DNA of 64,000 nucleotides from Brassica napus (taxonomy: Eukaryota > Streptophyta > Magnoliopsida > Brassicales > Brassicaceae). Location: assembly GCF_020379485.1 (NCBI RefSeq), contig NW_026016987.1, positions 37,229 through 101,228 of the forward strand, in the 5' to 3' direction. Below, one piece after another: positions 8,611 through 17,700 of the stretch (positions are counted from its first letter, which is position 1; the number at the start of each line of letters is the position of its first letter). The notes under the pieces are model-generated. The model saw only the letters and a list, made by a program, of their open reading frames with translations, had not been told where the DNA came from and searched no databases. A program made the translations under genes and the position numbers.

Positions 8611-9112
8611 TAAACACTTTTGTGTTTTAGAGTGTGTTTAATAATAATCAGAGAAGATTAGAGTAAAGATTAGAGAGAATAGAGAGATTCTAGAGAGAGA
8701 GAGACTCAAAACTCTATTAATTGATTTAATGATTCAGATACAAGATATATATGAAGAGATAAGGCTGATAAAGTGTATTTCGAAATCCATAAGCATGTGG
8801 AGTCAATGGATAGGCTGGAACTCCTTTTGAAATGCTTGGCTGTGTTTCCTCACATGCTTGCTATAGTAATAAAGCATTTTTCCCTTTCCAGCTCAAGACA
8901 GCCTGTCCATGTGCTCCTTATCCTCTCCAAATACCCTTGGACGTTTTTACTCTCCAAATGGATGTAAGGTAACTTCTCAAGCTCTAACTTAGTTACCTTT
9001 ATCCAGAAATGGTGAAACTCCAAAGTTACTGTGGTAAAAACTCCAAAGTTACTGTCTCACTTCATTCATCCCCAAAGCTTCATCTCTTCACTTCTTGGTC
9101 TTCATCTCAACA
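8611..9112 (-). repeat. 5' LTR of C1 (about 502 bp)
   Basis: Its outer end is fixed at 9112 by CTTCATCTCAACA, the inverse of TGTTGAGATGAAG. The inner end abuts the primer binding site but does not read a clean TG on the plus strand. A canonical end would be at 8621, leaving a 10-base spacer. A TATA-like ATATATAT is at 8755-8762. No second LTR is in the window, so the boundaries cannot be checked by comparison. Confidence 0.75.
8755..8762 (-). promoter_or_regulatory. TATA-like box of the C1 LTR
   Basis: An AT alternation lies about 145 bp from the inner LTR end. Called on composition and position only. Confidence 0.35.
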
Positions 9113-9675
9113 ATAATGTCAAATGGCTGTCTGATATTGAAGCATTAGATTCATGTCTAAGTGCTGAGTAAAGAAGCTTTTAAGAGTGCCTAAGTAACTT
9201 GTCTTGAATCTGTTAGGATCCTGCTTGTACTTAGAGAGTTAGCTTGCAAAGAATAGAACTTGATAATGCCTTGTGTCTATCTGTTGCATTGCTTGTGATA
9301 GGAGGAATCAAACTTGATAAGTTGTTAATCAAGATTTGACATCAATACTATTGAAAATGGTTAAATGCTTAATGTCAGTTCTAAATAAACATGTCATGTT
9401 AAGGTGATAGATTATATTATCTAATCATGCTTGCCTTCATGAGTTAGAAACTGAGTAAGATTAATGCATACTGCCTTGTTGCATTTAGATTGAAGTCTAA
9501 GTTGCATATTAAGGAATGATTAAAATTGCCTAAAGACTTTGACTTAAACCTGATAAGGTCTTGCTTAGTATTTAGAAAATGGTTGCTTGCATAGATAAGA
9601 ACTTGACATTGTCTTGACTCTATCTAATGTTATAAAGCTTGAGACATTGGTGATCAAACTTGATGAAGTCAAGGA
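9113..9675 (+). repeat. A2 internal AT-rich modules (two degenerate copies)
   Basis: The first copy (about 9113-9350) contains GAAGCATTAGATTCATGTCTAA and TTAGCTTGCAAAGAATAGAACTTG. The second (about 9351-9675) carries diverged versions of the same phrases in the same order. A1 4880-5110 has one copy. This is a roughly 300-bp module rather than a gene. Confidence 0.6.
9671..9675. other. Left target duplication of solo LTR S (AAGGA)
   Basis: AAGGA directly precedes the TGTGAG end of S and is repeated at 10639-10643. A1 around 5107-5113 shows the uninterrupted related site (CAAGGGTTGA). Confidence 0.93.
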
Positions 9676-9941
9676 TGTGAGATTTGAGAGCCCTGGCTGT
9701 GTATGTGTAAGAAAAGCCATTAAAGGCAAAGATAAGGTCTTGAACTAGTTGAATAAGAGGTCTGATGAAACTAGTGTGAACTTGAATCAGAAACAAAGAG
9801 ACTTTGAGAGATTAAGAGATTAGAGACTAAGAAAGGGGTAGATTAAGGGAATCTGATCAAGAACACACTTTTATAATTATGAAGGAGATGGGGAAACCCC
9901 CCATACTCTCTTGAGAGCTTACAAAACGTCACCTAAGAGTT

Positions 9942-9949
9942 TATATATA
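9942..9949 (-). promoter_or_regulatory. TATA-like box of solo LTR S
   Basis: TATATATA lies about 270 bp from the 3' end of the LTR, at the same relative place as in A1 and A2. It is close to the point where similarity changes from A2-like to A1-like. Confidence 0.45.
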
Positions 9950-10386
9950 CTCTTTACACTTTGCAAACTCATAAACCCTAAGATAGATAAGACATGAAGG
10001 GTGGAGATGTTCTGATTTGAATTGGACGACCTTGATTCAGTCTTGTGGTCTTTGCAGCTTGTTGGTGTCGCCTGATTGGATGTGGGAAGGCTTGGCTAGG
10101 AATGCTCCACACAGCCTCATGTATCCGCCCTCTTCTTTGGCCAGATACATGGTCAAACCTTGCTCTTCCTTTACAGATCTTTACAGCCTGTCCTTGGACT
10201 CATAACAGCCACTCACGTTCAGGCACCACTCCCTTATCCACAAACAGTCACAAGTGCCAGCCTCTCCTTTGTCTTCTTCTCTTAAGAGTTTTGTCTTCTT
10301 CTCTTAAGAGCTGACCTATGCCCTATTTTTGCACCAACTTCAAATGTGCTCAAATGGCCGAGTCATGAACTTTTGGGTCGGAAAGG

Positions 10387-10436
10387 TCCGTACGGATCCG
10401 TACGGTCCGTACACGTCCGTACCAAATCCGTACGGC
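10387..10436. promoter_or_regulatory. GTACGG cluster in solo LTR S
   Basis: Five GTAC words, mostly inside CCGTACGG palindromes, fall within 50 bp. This is the densest example in the window. Confidence 0.5.
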
Positions 10437-10638
10437 CTCGCCCTAAGTTTGCACACTCAACCATTCACCTCCAAACTCCTTCCATGTCTTCTTAAGATCA
10501 GTCTAAGCCCTTCTTGGACTTAACTTCACCCATGATAGATACTTCAAGACTCTCCTGAAGCTTTGTAGAACTCTTCCGGAGATCACCTGAAGCTTGCCCT
10601 ATTTATGCACAAGCTCCATTCTTCTCTTCAGTTCAACA

Positions 10639-10643
10639 AAGGA
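10639..10643. other. Right target duplication of S (AAGGA)
   Basis: An exact copy of 9671-9675; A2 internal sequence resumes directly after it. Confidence 0.93.
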
Positions 10644-12216
10644 TTGATCCCAATGCAATTGTGTCTTATCTTTGCTGGAGTTTGAGTGGTGTTTCAGGTT
10701 CACAAGAAGTGTTCTTTGCTCACCATCCATCCAAGTAGAAGAGGAGGACTTTGCCATTGTTAAAGCAATGGAGAAAAACTTGTGTGTATGGCCGGTTGAG
10801 ATAGCGCAGCTAGTAATAGTGATGAGCTCCTGGTTCATGGAGACACACAAGTAAAGGTCATCACCTAAGTCTTGGGGAGACTGATGACCTGAAGGCATTG
10901 GAGCTGAAGGCAATGGCAGATCGGTTGGGTTAAGCGCAGCTGTAGGTAGTGATGCGCTCCCGGTTTGAAGTCTCATTGAGACTCACTTCAAGCTTGCACC
11001 TACACTCAGTCAAGCTTGAGGTGTGGACTCAAGTGAGCTACCAGAAGATCCTCTAAGCTCAATGACCTGGTTCCTCAAGGCCATTGCAAGCTGATCATGT
11101 GTTGATGCAGCCGAAGTAGAGGGAAGAAGAAAGCCACTCAATGAGCTTCTAATAAGAAGTACTTGGAGAGTAAGCTGAGGTATCTCCTCAGTGCAATGGT
11201 GGTTAAGTGGGGAAGTAAGCATCAAGTCTGAAGAAGATGGAGGTGTTCCCACAAGGTTGTTAGTAAGCCTGTGTGATTAAAAGGAGAAGCTGTTAAGCTT
11301 AGCAAGTGAGGACTTAAGTGGCGAAATGAAGAGACCACTCCTCACCATCTTAAACAAGGGAGTAAACCTAATCTCATCTATCTTAATATGTCTTGATAGG
11401 TTTATCTCCTGATTATACTATGTGCTTTCTCTAATTTCATTAAGAGTTTATAGCTTCTAGTAGAATGTCTAGGCTAATTGCACTGAAATTGTGTTGTTAT
11501 TGCATTGTCTTGAGTGTGGTCATAAACTTGAATCATCATGAATGTGTTGTAGAATTGAGTAGAATGTCTCTGCTACTTGCATCATGATTGATAAGTTATT
11601 TTGCATACATAAGCATATCTCATACTGTCTAAATTCAATCCTAGTGTTATCTGATGCTATTGTCGATGTTTAATCCATCAATGAAAGTCTTGCATCAATT
11701 AGAAATTGTCTAAGTTGCTTGCATCATTGGTTCTGATTGAAACTGTTGTGCATAACTTTAAATATTAATCATGGATTGAACCTGTTGCATTCATATAGCT
11801 AATGATTTAAGATTGTGCATTCATGTAGTAATGCATTTAAAAATGAGCCTAAATTGCAAATGTACTGATGTAAACTTGCATTGCATTTAGAGAACTTGAT
11901 AATCATAATCACCTAGGTTGTTATTGTTAGAGATTGAAATCTACTTGTCTTGACTCAGTCCAGTTCTGAGTGTTGCTATGCCATAGTTAAATCCATCAGT
12001 GATGTCTTATAAGCATTTAGAAGTATGTCTAAGCTACTTGAATCATTGGCTGTGATAAAACTAGTAAGCATAAACATGAATTGAGTCACGCTCATTGCCT
12101 TGATTGCATAAGTATCATCTAGTCTTGTGTTCATTTGAATTGTGTTCATTTGGATTGAATCTGGTTCATTCATATGGTTAGTGTGAAATCTAATGCATTC
12201 ATCTATTGTTGCATTT

Positions 12217-12234
12217 AAAAAAAAAAAAAAAAAA
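12217..12234 (+). repeat. Run of 18 A in A2
   Basis: A homopolymer follows TGTTGCATTT. A related phrase without the long run is near 11840 (AATGCATTTAAAAATG), so it is likely an expanded run inside a module and not a poly(A) tail of an inserted element. Confidence 0.7.
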
Positions 12235-12503
12235 CTGAATTGAACCTAAAGGGATCAGTGTATTGTTGAAAGCATTGTCTTTGCATATTCTTGTCTTGAT
12301 TGTCTAGCTTGTTTCAAGTATCATGTAGCATTGTGGCATTGGTGATCAAACAGGATGGATGATCTTGGTTTGATCCCAATGGGATGATCTGATCTTGCAT
12401 TGAGTTGTGGTGGTGTTAGGTACACAAGGAAGGTGATACATGTAACTCGCCAACAACCAAGAATGTAAAGACAAAGGTCTTGTGCCATTACATATCATCA
12501 CTA

Positions 12504-12640
12504 GGACATGTTAGTCCATAAACTACAGGAAGTGTAGTGTGATAGAATATGCAATGAGAGATGGCCATTGCATAATACCATTGGACATATCTAGTCCTTA
12601 GTCTACAGGAAGTGTAGCATGGGTCATTATGCAATGAGAG
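12504..12640 (+). repeat. Local direct duplication in A2 (about 57-bp units)
   Basis: Unit 12504-12560 and unit 12583-12640 share GGACAT, TAGTCC, CTACAGGAAGTGTAG and ATGCAATGAGAG in order. The copies are clearly diverged. Confidence 0.75.
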
Positions 12641-13270
12641 GTGTGTCTTGTGAGACTCTCTATGGTGATTCAAACACCCTAGTTCCTGGTTAAGGAAGAG
12701 AGTAAACTCACAAGCAGAAAGCTATCATAAAAGATGATAGTTATTAGACCATGGAGATGCATAGGATCATCACAAGCTTAGCTCCTTCTAGTCTCGGTTC
12801 TAAGCTTGAGAGGGAGTCTTAATGCATATGATCCATGGTCAGTAACAAGTCTTTGCAAAGGCTTCTACAAAGGATCATCAACCGGACCAAGTCAGTGGCG
12901 TGTCTAGGTAAGAGGCTGTTCAGAGCAGTCTTGGCGAGTGAGGAAGAAGGCTCTCCATCAATGCGGCTTCAATGAGAGGTGATTGAGGAGAAGCTGATGA
13001 ATCCATTCTGCCTTTCCAAGAAGTTGATGATGCCATGAAGATGGTGCATTGGCCGAGTTAGGAAACTCACAAAAACACAAGGGAAGTTCCCTTAGACTTT
13101 TAAACTCTTTCTTCAATCTTTTTCATTCATCTTATTCATTGCTTGTGCTTGAAAAGATACTTAAGATGATCATGATTGAATTATGGGATTGTGTCTTGTT
13201 TTTGATAGGTACTGATGCACCTTTGGGATAATGTATCAGGTACCATTGCTTGAGCCTCACTAAAGGTGTT

Positions 13271-13500
13271 CCTGGTCATTTCCTAGCTTCTCTAAGGTGG
13301 CTGTGAAGTCTGTTGAGAAGGGGAGATCCAAACCAGTTCTATAAAGAGGGCAAGCCGTGTGTGAAGTGTTGATCAGCCTCACTGGTGTTTTGAAGATGAT
13401 CTGGTTGTGTCCTAGCTCCTCTAGGATGGCTGTGAAGTCAGTTGAGAGGGGGAGACTTCAAACCGGTTCCATGGAGAGGTGAAGCTGAAGTATGAAGTGT
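13271..13500 (+). repeat. Local direct duplication in A2 (about 100-bp units)
   Basis: Copies at about 13271-13369 and 13400-13500 share TCCTAGCT, GGCTGTGAAGTC, GTTGAGA, GGGGAGA, CAAACC and GAAGTGT in order. Both contain a purine-rich GGGGAG word like a decayed polypurine tract. Confidence 0.7.
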
Positions 13501-13620
13501 GCGCAAAGCTGTGAAGAGTTGCTGCACCTAGTAGGCCGTGATCCAGAGCTTCTTGTGTCCAACCACACTGGTTCTAAGGCACAAGAGCTCACTGGCCAAT
13601 CCCTAGGCTTTGGAGAGCTC

Positions 13621-13682
13621 TACTCTTTTTCCCTTGCAAGGTTTTGTCCCAATGGGTTTTCCTTGTAAGGTTTTTAATGAGG
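13621..13682 (+). promoter_or_regulatory. Conserved Copia 3' motif (A2)
   Basis: This is the third copy of the ordered words seen in C2 and A1, again just upstream of the polypurine tract: ACTCTTTTTCCC, AAGGTTTTGTCCCA, GGGTTTTCCTT and GGTTTTTAATGA. Confidence 0.6.
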
Positions 13683-13727
13683 GAGACTCTTCAGAGTTCC
13701 AAGCTTGGCTTAGGATCTCCTAAAGTC

Positions 13728-13742
13728 AAGCTTGAGGGGGAG
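13728..13742 (+). other. Polypurine tract of A2
   Basis: AAGCTTGAGGGGGAG directly precedes the TGTTGAACTG start of the LTR. Confidence 0.9.
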
Positions 13743-13946
13743 TGTTGAACTGAAGAGAAGAATGGAGCTTGTGCATAAATAGGGCAAGCTTCAGGTGATC
13801 TCCGGAAGAGTTCTACAAAGCTTCAGGAGAGTCTTGAAGTATCTATCATGGGTGAAGTTAAGTTCAAGAAGGGCTTAGACTGATCTTAAGAAGACATGGA
13901 AGAAGTATGGAGGTGAATGGTTGAACGTGCAAAGTTAGGGCGAGGC

Positions 13947-14080
13947 CGGTACGGACGGCCGTACGGATGGTACGGCCCGTACGGACATGATCGACTCAAA
14001 ACTTATGTACTCGGCCATTTGAAGCTATTTGAGGGCTGTGCAAATATAGGGCATTGGTGTACGGTTATGGCAAGTCCGTA
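13947..14080. promoter_or_regulatory. GTACGG cluster in the A2 LTR
   Basis: Four GTACGG/CCGTAC words fall within 40 bp after AGGGCGAGGC. Two more lie at 14059-14080, just past the shared TACTCGGCCATTTG block. Confidence 0.5.
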
Positions 14081-14472
14081 CAGCCAAGGAGAAGCTCTAA
14101 TATGAATGTGCAAAGTCCGGGATGGTGAGAAGCATCAAATGGAACAAGAAGATGCTTTGGAGGCAAGAAGATTCAAATAAGAGTTGGCGCCAGTCTGTGG
14201 GTTATGGGATTGGTTGTAGTGGTCTAAGGACAGGCTGTAAAGAGCTGTAAAGGAAGAGCAAGGCTTGACCAAGTATCTGGCCAAAGAAGAGGGCAGATAC
14301 ATAAGGCTGTTTGGAGCATTTCTAGCCTTGCCTTCCCACATCCAATCAGGCGACAACAACAAGCTGCAAAGACCACAAGACTGAATCAAGATCGTCCAAT
14401 TCAAATCAGAGCATCTCCACCCTTCATGTCTTATCTATTACTTTAGGGTTTCATGAGTTTGTAACCTGTTTC

Positions 14473-14480
14473 TATATAAA
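14473..14480 (+). promoter_or_regulatory. TATA-like box of the A2 LTR
   Basis: TATATAAA lies about 260 bp before the LTR end, matching the position in A1 and S. Confidence 0.5.
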
Positions 14481-14736
14481 GACCCCATTAGGGCGAATTG
14501 TAAGCCTTAAGTGAGTAAGGGGGGAAACCCTTCTCCTTCATGTTCTATGAAAGTCTGTTCTTGATACTAAGTCTCTAATCTATTCTAAAAGTCTCTCAGT
14601 TTCTTTAATCTGGTTACCTAGTCTCTTTCATACTCTAAATCTCTCCCCCATACTCCTAAGTCTTAAATCTGTTCACATAAACTCTCCTAAACACTTTCTT
14701 ACACACACACCTTGAGTGAATCCTTATAAACTCACA

Positions 14737-17700
14737 GAAGTTATCCCACTTTCAAATCAGGGTATTCCAGTTTCCCAGTTTGGGAATAGCACAGCTTCTT
14801 CGTCGTTCTAATCAAACCAGGATGAATCACTTTGTAAGAAGCTTGATTTGGATACATAAAGTGGTGGAGAATCACCAGGAAGTTGAATAAATCTCATAGG
14901 AGTTGGCATGAAGAAGTTATCCCACTTTCAAATCAGGTGATTCCAGTTTCCCAGTTTGGGAATAGCACAGCTTCTTCGTCGTTCCAATCAAACCAGGATG
15001 AATCACTTTGTGAAAAGCTTGATTTGGATACATAAAGTGGTGGAGAATCACCAGGAAGTTGAATAAATCTCATAGGAGTTGGCATGAAGAAGTTATCCCA
15101 CTTTCAAATCAGGTGATTCCAGTTTCCCAGTTTGGGAATAGCACAGCTTCTTCGTCGTTCCAATCAAACCAGGATGAATCACTTTGTGAGAAGCTTGATT
15201 TGGATACATAAAGTGGTGGAGAATCACCAGGAAGTTGAATAAATCTCATAGGAGTTGGCATGAAGAAGTTATCCCACTTTCAAATCAGGTGATTCCAGTT
15301 TCCCAGTTTGGGAATAGCACAGCTTCTTCGTCGTTCCAATCAAACCAGGATGAATCACTTTGTGAGAAGCTTGATTTGGATACATAAAGTGGTGGAGAAT
15401 CACCAGGAAGTTGAATAAATCTCATAGGAGTTGGCATGAAGAAGTTATCCCACTTTCAAATCAGGTGATTCCAGTTTCCCAGTTTGGGAATAGCACAGCT
15501 TCTTCGTCGTTCCAATCAAACCAGGATGAATCACTTTGTGAAAAGCTTGATTTGGATACATAAAGTGGTGGAGAATCACCAGGAAGTTGAATAAATCTCA
15601 TAGGAGTTGGGATGAAGAAGTTATCCCACTTTCAAATCAGGTGATTCCAGTTTCCCAGTTTGGGAATAGCACAGCTTCTTCGTCGTTCCAATCAAACCAG
15701 GATGAATCACTTTGTGAAAAGCTTGATTTGGATACATAAAGTGGTGGAGAATCACCAGGAAGTTGAATAAATCTCATAGGAGTTGGGATGAAGAAGTTAT
15801 CCCACTTTCAAATCAGGTGATTCCAGTTTCCCAGTTTGGGAATAGCACAGCTTCTTCGTCGTTCCAATCAAACCAGGATGAATCACTTTGTAAGAAGCTT
15901 GATTTGGATACATAAAGTGGTGGAGAATCACCAGGAAGTTGAATAAATCTCATAGGAGTTGGCATGAAGAAGTTATCCCACTTTCAAATCAGGTGATTCC
16001 AGTTTCCCAGTTTGGGAATAGCACAGCTTCTTCGTCGTTCCAATCAAACCAGGATGAATCACTTTGTGAAAGCTTGATTTGGATACATAAAGTGGTGGAG
16101 AATCACCAGGAAGTTGAATAAATCTCATAGGAGTTGGCATGAAGAAGTTATCCCACTTTCAAATCAGGTGATTCCAGTTTCCCAGTTTGGGAATAGCACA
16201 GCTTCTTCGTCGTTCCAATCAAACCAGGATGAATCACTTTGTGAAAAGCTTGATTTGGATACATAAAGTGGTACAGAATCACCAGGAAGTTGAATAAATC
16301 TCATAGGAGTTGGCATGAAGAAGTTATCCCACTTTCAAATCAGGTGATTCCAGTTTCCCAGTTTGGGAATAGCACAGCTTCTTCGTCGTTCCAATCAAAC
16401 CAGGATGAATCACTTTGTGAAAAAGCTTGATTTGGATACATAAAGTGGTGGAGAATCACCAGGAAGTTGAATAAATCTCATAGGAGTTGGGATGAAGAAG
16501 TTATCCCACTTTCAAATCAGGTGATTCCAGTTTCCCAGTTTGGGAATAGCACAGCTTCTTCGTCGTTCCAATCAAACCAGGATGAATCACTTTGTAAGAA
16601 GCTTGATTTGGATACATAAAGTGGTGGAGAATCACCAGGAAGTTGAATAAATCTCATAGGAGTTGGCATGAAGAAGTTATCCCACTTTCAAATCAGGTGA
16701 TTCCAGTTTCCCAGTTTGGGAATAGCACAGCTTCTTCGTCGTTCCAATTAAACCAGGATGAATCACTTTGTGAAAAGCTTGATTTGGATACATAAAGTGG
16801 TGGAGAATCACCAGGAAGTTGAATAAATCTCATAGGAGTTGGCATGAAGAAGTTATCCCACTTTCAAATCAGGTGATTCCAGTTTCCCAGTTTGGGAATA
16901 GCACAGCTTCTTCGTCGTTCCAATCAAACCAGGATGAATCACTTTGTGAAAAGCTTGATTTGGATACATAAAGTGGTGGAGAATCACCAGGAAGTTGAAT
17001 AAATCTCATAGGAGTTGGCATGAAGAAGTTATCCCACTTTCAAATCAGGTGATTCCAGTTTCCCAGTTTGGGAATAGCACAGCTTCTTCGTCGTTCCAAT
17101 CAAACCAGGATGAATCACTTTGTGAAAAGCTTGATTTGGATACATAAAGTGGTGGAGAATCACCAGGAAGTTGAATAAATCTCATAGGAGTTGGCATGAA
17201 GAAGTTATCCCACTTTCAAATCAGGTGATTCCAGTTTCCCAGTTTGGGAATAGCACAGCTTCTTCGTCGTTCCAATCAAACCAGGATGAATCACTTTGTG
17301 AAAAGCTTGATTTGGATACATAAAGTGGTGGAGAATCACCAGGAAGTTGAATAAATCTCATAGGAGTTGGGATGAAGAAGTTATCCCACTTTCAAATCAG
17401 GTAATTCCAGTTTCCCAGTTTGGGAATAGCACAGCTTCTTCGTCGTTCCAATCAAACCAGGATGAATCACTTTGTAAGAAGCTTGATTTGGATACATAAA
17501 GTGGTGGAGAATCACCAGGAAGTTGAATAAATCTCATAGGAGTTGGCATGAAGAAGTTATCCCACTATCAAATCAGGTGATTCCAGTTTTCCAGTTTGGG
17601 AATAGCACAGCTTCTTCGCCGGTCCAATCAAACCAGGATGAATCACTTTGTAAGAAGCTTGATTTGGATACATCATGTTGTGGAGAATCACCAGGAAGTT

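Larger units (their letters stand above)
2167..9112 (-). mobile_element. C1: Ty1/Copia retrotransposon, broken, with A1 nested inside
   Basis: Reading leftward from 9112, C1 has a 5' LTR (9112-8611), a Met-initiator tRNA primer binding site (8610-8595), a short leader, gag, protease, and then integrase at 3035-2167. A1 (3036-7255) splits it between protease and integrase. C2 cuts it in the last part of the integrase, so its reverse transcriptase, RNase H and 3' LTR must lie left of the window if they survive. C1 sits in the internal region of A2: the bases from 9113 onward align with the A1 internal region at about 4890, which serves as a related empty site. Confidence 0.88.
9676..10638 (-). 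mobile_element. S: solo LTR of the A1/A2 family (963 bp)
   Basis: On the minus strand it starts TGTTGAACTGAAGAG (10638 inward) and ends CTCACA at 9676, flanked by the perfect duplication AAGGA. No primer site, internal sequence or second LTR is attached, so it is a solo LTR left by recombination between two LTRs. The U3 half closely matches the A2 LTR, while the part after the TATA-like box matches A1 instead. The CTTCTCTTAAGAG phrase is duplicated at about 10265-10310. Apparent open frames inside are not genes. Confidence 0.92.
10644..13620 (+). other. Non-coding internal region of A2
   Basis: No gag or pol motif is seen on either strand. The stretch 10644-11270 is GA-rich and aligns with A1 5115-5345. 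The stretch 11400-12340 is AT-rich and made of degenerate repeats with a period near 310 bp; for example ATCCATCAATGA near 11679 and ATCCATCAGTGA near 11991 have matching downstream text. The stretch 12840-13010 aligns with A1 5425-5540 (GTGGCGTGTCTAGG, ATGCGGCTTC). PPT-like words appear near 11010 and 12803. The region looks like a chain of repeated modules. Confidence 0.7.
9113..14736 (+). mobile_element. A2: non-autonomous LTR element, 3' part, host of C1 and S
   Basis: The visible parts are internal sequence (9113-9675 and 10639-13727), polypurine tract (13728-13742) and 3' LTR (13743-14736). The 5' part should lie beyond C1/C2, left of the window. No coding motif is present. The internal region aligns in patches with A1 but is longer, being expanded by degenerate repeats. 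The LTR ends in mid-satellite, so A2 appears to be the insertion that entered the centromere array. The predicted target duplication is GAAGT (14737-14741). Confidence 0.82.
13743..14736 (+). repeat. 3' LTR of A2 (994 bp)
   Basis: It starts TGTTGAACTGAAG and ends AACTCACA; the satellite begins at the next base. The U3 half matches S closely. It carries a GTACGG cluster (13947-13986, more at 14059-14080) and a TATA-like TATATAAA (14473-14480). The final 250 bp differ from the A1 and S ends apart from short words. Confidence 0.9.

Noticed and set aside
1..9112. C2 reverse transcriptase as the inverted second half of C1 (one inverted element instead of two)
   Set aside because: The C2 and C1 LTRs share a start but differ in length and most of their sequence. 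The C2 LTR ends cleanly in TCAACA at the break in the C1 integrase, which fits insertion. The left flank would settle it.
9676..10638. S as the missing 5' LTR of A2
   Set aside because: It is in the opposite orientation, has its own perfect AAGGA duplication, and A2 internal sequence runs on both sides of it.
12217..12234. Poly(A) tail of a SINE or retrogene
   Set aside because: No element body or target duplication is seen around it, and a related AAAAA-containing phrase occurs in a neighbouring module, so a run expansion is simpler.
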